This document shows, piece after piece, positions 1 to 5,561 of a stretch of DNA of 38,535 nucleotides. Both the position numbers and the translations under genes were made by a program. Position 1 is the stretch's first letter. Each line of letters begins with the position of its first letter. The stretch is from Prochlorococcus sp. AG-402-B05 (GTDB taxonomy: Bacteria > Cyanobacteriota > Cyanobacteriia > PCC-6307 > Cyanobiaceae), in contig QCHK01000013.1 in assembly GCA_003279635.1 (NCBI GenBank), forward strand, positions 1 through 38,535, read 5' to 3'. Below the pieces are notes generated by a model, which was not told the origin of the DNA, did no database searches, and saw only the letters and a list, made by a program, of their open reading frames with translations.

Positions 1-56
1 TAGTTAAGGGTTGGACAAACACAACATATAGTTAGACCATTCTTAAGACAGGTTGA

Positions 57-371
57 GAATGCTCACTTAATGGATTGAAGTATTGGATTGGGTAATATAC
101 CTCTGGTGAAAATAATGATCGAGCCGTTGCTCAATCATTTCTTGTCTCTGATGAATTCAAAGAACGCAATGGAGCTAATGTAACTAACGCCAAATATATA
201 GAAACGCTCTACGTCAATGTCCTAGGTAGAGACTATGACCAAAATGGTTATAACCATTGGTTGGGTAATCTAAATTCGGGGGAAGAGACAAGATATGAAT
301 TGCTTTTAGGCTTTGCCGAATCAGCTAAAAACAAGACTCTCTTTACTGAAATCACGGGATTTTTTAAGTAA
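57..371 (+). pseudogene. Decayed 3' end of a DUF4214-domain protein gene
   Basis: The frame ending at the TAA at 369-371 reads as tandem DUF4214 units. These are short helical repeats common in secreted or surface proteins of marine cyanobacteria. Visible hallmarks are KYWIG, then YTSGENNDRAVAQSFLVSDE, then YIETLYVNVLGRDYDQNGY, HWLGNLNSG, LLLGFAESAKNKTLF and a terminal TGFFK. The frame is broken: the codon after KYWIG is TAA (93-95), where the family usually has Gln (CAA), and a second stop, TGA, lies at 54-56. What remains is one fairly complete repeat plus part of another, with no plausible start codon. I read it as a pseudogene remnant. A gene whose 5' part lies outside the window, ending early at 54-56 or 93-95, is possible but less likely, because coding similarity continues past both stops. 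Confidence 0.72.
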
Positions 372-693
372 TTAAAATTCTAAAATTTTCACTTAATCAG
401 GAAGGGTTCATCAGCTTCAAAGCCGAAGGAATCAGTCTCGATTATCTCAAAACCCAGCTATTTAGTCTTAAAAAGTTAAACTAATGATTAGCCTAACTAA
501 TTAAGATTATTGACATAATTGAACTGCTATACGTTGAATAAAGACTCCATCACGTCCAGTCACACCAGTTGATTAAAGCCAAAAAATAGGGTTAGACATA
601 AACGCTAAAAAATTAGACAACCAGACGAGCCATCTTGAGATTCCAATAAGTCTTTGAACTGAACTATCATTAAAATTCTTTCGGAAAGAATGG
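372..693. other. Intergenic stretch holding the left island boundary
   Basis: No gene is supported here. It contains the second copy of the ychF 3' end (523-556) and, just inside it, two copies of TTAGACA (592-598 and 613-619) spaced 21 bp apart. The same heptamer recurs near the other boundary at 3143-3175. Confidence 0.6.
523..556 (-). repeat. attL-like second copy of the ychF 3' end
   Basis: This segment matches 3202-3235, the last codons of ychF, at 31 of 34 positions in the same orientation. Mismatches are at 536, 543 and 551. On the minus strand it would encode DVMESLFNV followed by a stop, against DVMEFLFNV in the intact gene. A displaced gene 3' end bounding inserted DNA is the usual footprint of site-specific integration into a gene end. 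No integrase gene is visible between the two copies. Confidence 0.7.
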
Positions 694-1407
694 TTACGCG
701 AACCCTCGCCCTCTGGATTTAGTGACATCACCCACCGTTAAGAAGTGAGTCTGATCACTGCCAACGTCATAAAGAGTGTAATTAGCCCCTGCTCCAATTC
801 CTATCACTGCACGTTTAGGAAGAGTATGTTCCTGGTTTCGTTTTCCATTTAAATCTTTTACTTTTGAGTCAACTACAGCATCAGTTAACTCAAGATGAAA
901 TTGCTGTTTACTTCTAGCTGTGAATAATCTATTCACATTAAGGCGGGTAATTCGATCAAGAAGAGTAAGTGGAGGTGTTTGCATTGTCAGAATGTCTCCT
1001 ACATCTTTTGAGCTTCCATGAATCAAACCACAATCAAGTTCTACAAATCCAAATTGTAGTGATGATATCCATCCCAAATAATATGGATCTACAGCATTCA
1101 TAAGAGCATTGACAGCATCGTCTCCTTTATTGAGTCGTAAAGCATCTGCCTTTCTCTCTCCACGGTAACCTGATTCTGCCAATAATTGTTCCTCCCACCA
1201 GCCATAGATACAGTTAGGTTTCAAATCACCACGATGAGGATTTACTAATCTATTTAAAAGTGCATCACAATTCTTATCTGGTCCTACAACGTCTCCTAAA
1301 ACAAAAAGAGTTATATCTCCGCGAGTATTTTTTAAATCTTTTTGAATCAATTCATAGGTCTCAAGATCACCCATAAGACCACTTAAAAGTGCCCAACGTT
1401 CAATCAT
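694..1407 (-). CDS. Metallophosphoesterase-fold protein that has lost the catalytic motifs
   Basis: A 237-residue protein, third gene of the island operon. It follows the motif order of YfcE/Prp-type calcineurin-like phosphoesterases, but most metal ligands are changed. The first motif, normally D-x-H, reads GLMGD (residues 10-14). GDVVG (38-42) is kept. The G-N-H/C-D block is GWWEE (69-73). HGSS (130-133) is kept. The GHTH block is replaced by ARSK (164-167), and the NxGSVG block by GIGAGAN (203-209). It is therefore probably not a classical phosphoesterase and may be a regulatory or partner subunit of its upstream paralogue. I chose the ATG at 1407 because it overlaps the upstream stop as ATGA, which suggests translational coupling; an ATG at 1416 is the alternative. 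The fold assignment is inferred from motif spacing. Confidence 0.62.
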   Translation of the reverse strand: MIERWALLSGLMGDLETYELIQKDLKNTRGDITLFVLGDVVGPDKNCDALLNRLVNPHRGDLKPNCIYGWWEEQLLAESGYRGERKADALRLNKGDDAVNALMNAVDPYYLGWISSLQFGFVELDCGLIHGSSKDVGDILTMQTPPLTLLDRITRLNVNRLFTARSKQQFHLELTDAVVDSKVKDLNGKRNQEHTLPKRAVIGIGAGANYTLYDVGSDQTHFLTVGDVTKSRGRGFA

Positions 1408-2219
1408 CGTTCGCACACGTGACTAGCATCTTCAGCCAGTTCAGCAAATTCAAAACCGTTGCTCAAGCGCCATGCAAACACATGGGGTAGACCAGCCTCA
1501 ATAATTGCCTCACATGTTCGATCAATGTCGTAAGCAACTTCTCTAATCTCAACATCATTCTTTATATCGTCATGAATAACATAGGTAGCATTTACTCCTC
1601 CATGACGAGGTTCTCCGACAGATCCAGCATTTACAATTCTTCTAATAGGTAAAGTCATTTTTATATCTTCTCTTTCACGATCGGAAGCATTTTTAATATT
1701 TACGCGAATTGATCCATTCCCTAATTCACGTACATATGGAAGATGAGTATGACCGCAAAACAAAGTATCGGCTCCACTCATTTCAACTCTTTCTAATGCT
1801 GCGAATGCATCCATATCTGGAAGCAGATACTCATGCTGACTGTTGGGACTTCCATGTACGAATAACGATCTACCTCTTCTAATCGAGGTTGGGAGACTAG
1901 CTAGAAATTCTTTGTTTTCATAAGTCAACTTCTCCGTTGTCCATTGATGAGCCATATGTCCTCGCCTTTCTGCAAGCTGAGATGGATAGCTGCAATAACA
2001 AGCATCAAGACCATCAATTATGTCTTCATCCCAGCAACCCTGACAGGTTTCTATCTTCCTATCTCTAATAAGCTCAACAACTTCATTTGGCTGAGGACCA
2101 TAACCAACAAGATCGCCAAGACATGTAATGGTCTCAATTCCTTGCCGATCAATATCACTTAGCACAGCTTCAACTGCTGAGAGATTAGCATGTAAACAAG
2201 AAATTACTGCGTGTTTCAT
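1404..2219 (-). CDS. Divergent YfcE/Prp-like metallophosphoesterase
   Basis: A 271-residue calcineurin-like phosphoesterase, second gene of the island operon. Family motifs in order: SCLHAN (7-12) where DIHGN is usual, GDLVGYGP (35-42), GCWDED (61-66) where GNHD or GNCD is usual, HGSP (122-125), CGHTH (155-159) and NAGSVGEPR (197-205). The second-half metal ligands are intact, but the first Asp is Cys and the bridging Asn is Cys. That could change metal preference or activity. Relatives cleave phosphodiesters, phosphoproteins or dinucleotides; the substrate cannot be read from sequence. The start is the ATG at 2219, only 4 bases after the CobW-like gene. An upstream extension to 2294 would run deep into that gene and looks non-coding. 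It ends in an ATGA overlap with the next gene. Confidence 0.78.
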   Translation of the reverse strand: MKHAVISCLHANLSAVEAVLSDIDRQGIETITCLGDLVGYGPQPNEVVELIRDRKIETCQGCWDEDIIDGLDACYCSYPSQLAERRGHMAHQWTTEKLTYENKEFLASLPTSIRRGRSLFVHGSPNSQHEYLLPDMDAFAALERVEMSGADTLFCGHTHLPYVRELGNGSIRVNIKNASDREREDIKMTLPIRRIVNAGSVGEPRHGGVNATYVIHDDIKNDVEIREVAYDIDRTCEAIIEAGLPHVFAWRLSNGFEFAELAEDASHVCER

Positions 2220-2223
2220 ATCG

Positions 2224-3021
2224 TCAAGTTGAATAACTAGGCTGCATTTGTGTATCTCTAAGAGGGGCTTGATGAAGCTCCAAAACTGAATCATTCAAGA
2301 GACAAAGCTGAATAGTTGATTCAATTCGTACGGGGTCAAGATTTTTCCCTTGAACAACAAGTTCAGATATTCTTGTAGGTCTACCACTAGGAGGTGAGAC
2401 AGTATTAAGAGGTAAAAATCGAGAACCTTTTTGGCTAACAATCCAGTTAAAGAACATAGATCTACCATCGGGGATATTCATCAAGGCTTTAGCTCTATAA
2501 ACATCTCCATAAGCACCATTTACCAGCTCGAACCAAAAGGTATTCAGACTAGGTGGATCCCAAACATTCCGATGAAGCTTGAACCTGCATGATTCAATTT
2601 GATTGAAATTCAATGTGTCATTAATGGGTAATTCCCTATCACGTCCAAAATGAAGGTATTTATCTGGTTCAAGGTTTAAAGTTGCAAGTTGTTTGATTAC
2701 GCGCGGATCAATCCCAGCAAAACCAAGCTCTTTAGGAATTCGAAACTGAGGAAGCTCAATCAATATAAAAGAATCATCTTGATGCGAAATAGAGTCTGCA
2801 CTGGACTTTGATAAATCTATTAAATGAGGAATTTGATCTTTAAGAAAGGCATAGTCAATATCTGTAGAAGCTACTTGCTGTAGATCAATATCTCCGTAAC
2901 CAGATAGACGCAAAAAGCCACAACGGCCTTTGTGTGACTTGAGATTATTAAGAATCCAATTCGTTTTGCCACAGCCTGGCGGTCCTGAAATCAGCCACGT
3001 ATTGCTGTCCATACAGCACAT
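2224..3021 (-). CDS. Divergent COG0523 (CobW-like) P-loop protein
   Basis: A 265-residue P-loop protein and first gene of the island operon. Walker A is GPPGCGKT (13-20). A Walker-B-like strand ILIELPQ (87-92) sits where CobW-family proteins have IIETSG. The C-terminal half carries two CobW_C hallmarks, VYRAKA (174-179) and RISELVVQGKNLD (217-229). COG0523 proteins are metal-handling GTPases, often zinc-related. This one lacks the usual CxCC metal-binding motif after the P-loop and a clear NKxD guanine-specificity motif, so both nucleotide and metal specificity are open. A CC pair is present at residues 2-3. ATG codons at 3021 and 3012 are both possible starts and neither has a strong Shine-Dalgarno. 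A Fur/Zur-type palindrome lies 33 bases upstream. A role in metal supply to the downstream phosphoesterase-like proteins is inference. Confidence 0.72.
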   Translation of the reverse strand: MCCMDSNTWLISGPPGCGKTNWILNNLKSHKGRCGFLRLSGYGDIDLQQVASTDIDYAFLKDQIPHLIDLSKSSADSISHQDDSFILIELPQFRIPKELGFAGIDPRVIKQLATLNLEPDKYLHFGRDRELPINDTLNFNQIESCRFKLHRNVWDPPSLNTFWFELVNGAYGDVYRAKALMNIPDGRSMFFNWIVSQKGSRFLPLNTVSPPSGRPTRISELVVQGKNLDPVRIESTIQLCLLNDSVLELHQAPLRDTQMQPSYST

Positions 3022-3036
3022 AAATCAATGTATAGA

Positions 3037-3076
3037 AATATACACTGGAAATGAAAACGATAATCATTATTGTTTT
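3037..3076 (-). promoter_or_regulatory. Fur/Zur-type operator with overlapping promoter
   Basis: A 23-bp near-perfect palindrome is centred on C3065 (3054-3076). Its 11-base arms match at 10 of 11 positions. The core, GATAATCATTAT, matches the GATAAT-N-ATTATC pattern of Fur-superfamily sites. On the minus strand a -10-like TATATT lies at 3042-3037, so the operator would cover the -35 region of the CobW-like operon. Zur is favoured over Fur because COG0523 genes are frequent Zur targets; that choice is inference. Confidence 0.7.
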
Positions 3077-3142
3077 ACTACCTAGATATTTGATTATTTA
3101 GGCTCCCTGTCTCAAAAAAACAACCTTTCCCGTCTCAAAAAA

Positions 3143-3177
3143 TTAGACAAAAGGTTAGACATGAGTTTTGTCTAACC
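3143..3177 (-). terminator. Probable ychF terminator within a TTAGACA repeat cluster
   Basis: GGTTAGACA (3153-3161) and TGTCTAACC (3169-3177) form a perfect 9-bp stem with a 7-base loop. Read on the minus strand, downstream of ychF, the hairpin is followed by TTTTGTC and then a run of six T. The same bases include TTAGACA at 3143-3149 and 3155-3161 and its inverse at 3169-3175, matching the heptamers at 592 and 613. The site may therefore be a terminator, an integrase-arm-like repeat, or both. Confidence 0.5.
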
Positions 3178-3201
3178 CTGGAGGACCCTTGGTATAAATG
3201 C

Positions 3202-3235
3202 ACTGCTATACGTTAAATAAAAACTCCATAACGTC
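3202..3235 (-). repeat. attR-like copy: true 3' end of ychF
   Basis: These bases contain the last codons and stop of ych[10 protein letters not shown] then TAG. They match 523-556 at 31 of 34 positions in direct orientation. As the copy attached to the functional gene it is under selection, whereas the detached left copy is not. Confidence 0.7.
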
Positions 3236-4297
3236 TCCTTCATTCACTATATATTCTTTACCTTCACTTCTTAGCCAACCTTTGTTTCGAGCTTCTACTA
3301 AAGATCCAGCTTCAAGTAGTTTTTTGTATGAGATTGTTTGAGCTCGAATAAATCCCTTTTCAAAATCTGTATGTATTACCCCAGCAGCTTGAGGAGCTCT
3401 CATTCCATCAGAAATAGTCCAAGCTTTAGTTTCTTTTTCTCCAGTGGTGAAATAAGTGCTTAAGCCCAGCAATCGATATGTAGCTTTAATAAGACTAATT
3501 AAGCCTCCTTCTTCAACTCCCAAACCATTTAGATAATCATCTCTTTCCTCCTCCCCTAATTCAATTAACTCAGCCTCAACTTGCGCTGAAATCTTCACAC
3601 ATTCAGACCCTTCTTTCGTTGCCAGTGTATTTACTTCATCTGAAAAGGAATTACCCTTCGCAAGTTCATCTTCCCCAAGATTAGTTGCATAAATAATTGG
3701 TTTATCAGTTAATAATCCTAATGGTTTAATTAATTTTTTTTCTTCATCAGTTAATGAAACACTCCTAACTGCATTTTCATTTTCTAGTGCTTCACTTAAT
3801 TTTTTTAATACATCATCTTCTAACTTTGCTTCCTTACTAGTAGTTATTTGTTTTTTTAATCGAGTTCTACGTTTTTCTATTTGATTTAAATCAGACAATG
3901 CTAATTCTAAATTTATTATCTCAATATCTCTGGATGGGTCAACTGATCCAGAAACATGAATAACATCATCATCTTTAAAACACCTAATCACATGAACAAT
4001 TGCATCCACTTCTCTTATATTTGCTAAAAATTTGTTACCCAGTCCCTCCCCTTTACTTGCTCCCTTAACAAGACCAGCAATATCAACAAACTCCATTCTC
4101 GTTGGAATAATTTGCTTACTTTTACTAAGTTCACCAAGCTGATTCAAACGTTGATCAGGGACAGAAACAGAACCTACATTGGGTTCTATCGTACAAAATG
4201 GAAAGTTTGCTGCTTGAGCTTGAGCATTCGCGACAAGAGCATTAAACAAGGTGGACTTTCCAACATTAGGAAGTCCAACAATTCCGGCCTTAAGCAT
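3206..4297 (-). CDS. ychF: Redox-regulated ATPase YchF (Obg family)
   Basis: A full-length 363-residue YchF, the same length as the E. coli protein. It is a ribosome-associated P-loop ATPase of the Obg/TRAFAC class, implicated in translation and stress responses. The P-loop is GLPNVGKST (8-16). [19 protein letters not shown] is the G3 region. ATNLGED stands where GTPases have NKxD and YchF has NxxE, consistent with ATP preference. The C-terminal TGS domain ends with [17 protein letters not shown]. The start ATG at 4297 gives the canonical N-terminus [15 protein letters not shown]. The gene is divergent from the membrane-fusion protein gene and convergent on the island. Its last codons are duplicated at 523-556, as though the island used this gene end as its target. 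Confidence 0.97.
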   Translation of the reverse strand: MLKAGIVGLPNVGKSTLFNALVANAQAQAANFPFCTIEPNVGSVSVPDQRLNQLGELSKSKQIIPTRMEFVDIAGLVKGASKGEGLGNKFLANIREVDAIVHVIRCFKDDDVIHVSGSVDPSRDIEIINLELALSDLNQIEKRRTRLKKQITTSKEAKLEDDVLKKLSEALENENAVRSVSLTDEEKKLIKPLGLLTDKPIIYATNLGEDELAKGNSFSDEVNTLATKEGSECVKISAQVEAELIELGEEERDDYLNGLGVEEGGLISLIKATYRLLGLSTYFTTGEKETKAWTISDGMRAPQAAGVIHTDFEKGFIRAQTISYKKLLEAGSLVEARNKGWLRSEGKEYIVNEGDVMEFLFNV

Positions 4298-4461
4298 TGA
4301 AATGGTTCTTTAAAGGAACCCAGCTGATTAATCTGACTAAATTAAGCCCAATCGTGCCCATTAACAGCGAAAATATTGTTATAAATCCCTTAAGAAAAGT
4401 TTTTAAGCTTTTTCTTTACATTGTACAAACTTCAAACTCTTGAGTAATTGATTTTCACAAA

Positions 4462-5535
4462 ATGATTTGGAAAAATTTCAAAAAGAAAAAAGTTTTAGGC
4501 CTTATTGCACTTTCGGCCTTAAGTGTTGGTGGAATAAGTTTTAAAGTTTCACAAGACAAGGTATCGAATAAAGACATAACTGAATTTACAATTGCTGCTG
4601 AAAGCGGCAGTTTGCCAGGTTTGATAACTGCAAGTGGTGAATTAAAAGCAAATAAAAGCGTAAATGTAAGCCCCAAAAGACAAGGAATACTTAACGAAAT
4701 CTTCGTGGAGGAAGGAGATCAGGTTAAGAAAGGTGATCTAATTGCGAAAATGGATTTTGGAGATTTGGAATTTAGAATTGAAGAGATAAAAGCTAATTAT
4801 GAGACTCAAAAAGCAAGCTTTAAAAGAAGGGAGATGCTTTTCAATGAAGGAGCCATAAGTGCCGAAGAGTATGAAGAATATAAAAATAGATTCTTAAAAA
4901 GCGAAGCAAGATTCAAACAAATAGAAGTCGAAGAGAATGAGATAAGCATTAGAGCCCCATTTAGGGGAGTAATAACTAGCAGATACGCAGTCCCTGGGGC
5001 ATTCGTAACTCCTACGACCTCTGCTTCTTCGTCAAGAGAGGGTGGTGCCACAAGTTCATCAATAGTCAAACTTTCTCAAGGTCTTGAAATAGTTGCGAAA
5101 GTTCCTGAGAGTGATATTGGAAGAATAAAAACAGGTCAAGAAGCAAGTATCAGAGTAGATGCTTTTCCTGATAAGCGTTTTAAAGCAGTTGTTTCCAAAA
5201 TCTCTCCAAGTGCAATCAAGAACAACAACGTAACTTCATTTGAAGTTACGTTGTTGTTGGAGAATAGACCTGCAGATTTACGCCTTGGCATGACATCTGA
5301 TATCAACTTTCAAACTGGAGCGACCAAAATCAGCACGCTTATTCCAACAGTCGCAATTGTCACAGAAGAGGGTAAAACGGGGGTTCTAATAGTCGGCAAT
5401 AACAGTCAACCAGAGTTTAAAAAAGTTGAATTAGGTACAAGCAGTGGCAGTAAAACTGCAATAATAACTGGATTAGAACCTGGAGAGAGAGTTTTTATTG
5501 ATCTTCCTTCTTGGGCTAAAAAAAGAAAAAGTTAA
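4462..5535 (+). CDS. RND/ABC-type efflux membrane-fusion protein (HlyD/DevB-like)
   Basis: A 357-residue periplasmic adaptor that would link an inner-membrane transporter to an outer-membrane channel. Residues about 9-26 form an N-terminal membrane anchor after a lysine-rich start. A lipoyl/barrel-sandwich half follows (GSLPGLITASGELKA, then ILNEIFVEEGDQVKKGDLI). Next come a short coiled-coil hairpin rich in Glu and Lys, the second lipoyl half (APFRGVITSRYAVPGAFV), and a beta-barrel with LRLGMTSDINF. It sits 26 bases upstream of polA on the same strand, with no transporter or outer-membrane partner alongside. DevB-like heterocyst exporters and macrolide-type exporters share this layout, so the substrate is unknown. 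The coding sequence contains a perfect 18-bp inverted repeat (5221-5258). Confidence 0.85.
   Translation: MIWKNFKKKKVLGLIALSALSVGGISFKVSQDKVSNKDITEFTIAAESGSLPGLITASGELKANKSVNVSPKRQGILNEIFVEEGDQVKKGDLIAKMDFGDLEFRIEEIKANYETQKASFKRREMLFNEGAISAEEYEEYKNRFLKSEARFKQIEVEENEISIRAPFRGVITSRYAVPGAFVTPTTSASSSREGGATSSSIVKLSQGLEIVAKVPESDIGRIKTGQEASIRVDAFPDKRFKAVVSKISPSAIKNNNVTSFEVTLLLENRPADLRLGMTSDINFQTGATKISTLIPTVAIVTEEGKTGVLIVGNNSQPEFKKVELGTSSGSKTAIITGLEPGERVFIDLPSWAKKRKS
5221..5258. repeat. Perfect 18-bp inverted repeat inside the membrane-fusion gene
   Basis: The left arm AACAACAACGTAACTTCA (5221-5238) is exactly mirrored by 5241-5258, with only two bases (TT) between. It lies in frame, encoding NNNVTSFEVTLLL, and no T-run follows, so it is not an obvious terminator. 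Single-stranded DNA or mRNA could fold it into a very stable hairpin. Confidence 0.95.
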
Positions 5536-5561
5536 TACATTAATCACACTTCGACTGATTC

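Noticed and set aside
2220-2294. N-terminal extension of the phosphoesterase gene
   Set aside because: It would overlap most of the last codons of the CobW-like gene, and the conserved fold starts at MKHAVIS.
4304-4320. Short inverted repeat GGTTC/GAACC upstream of ychF
   Set aside because: Only five base pairs with no T-run; too weak to call.
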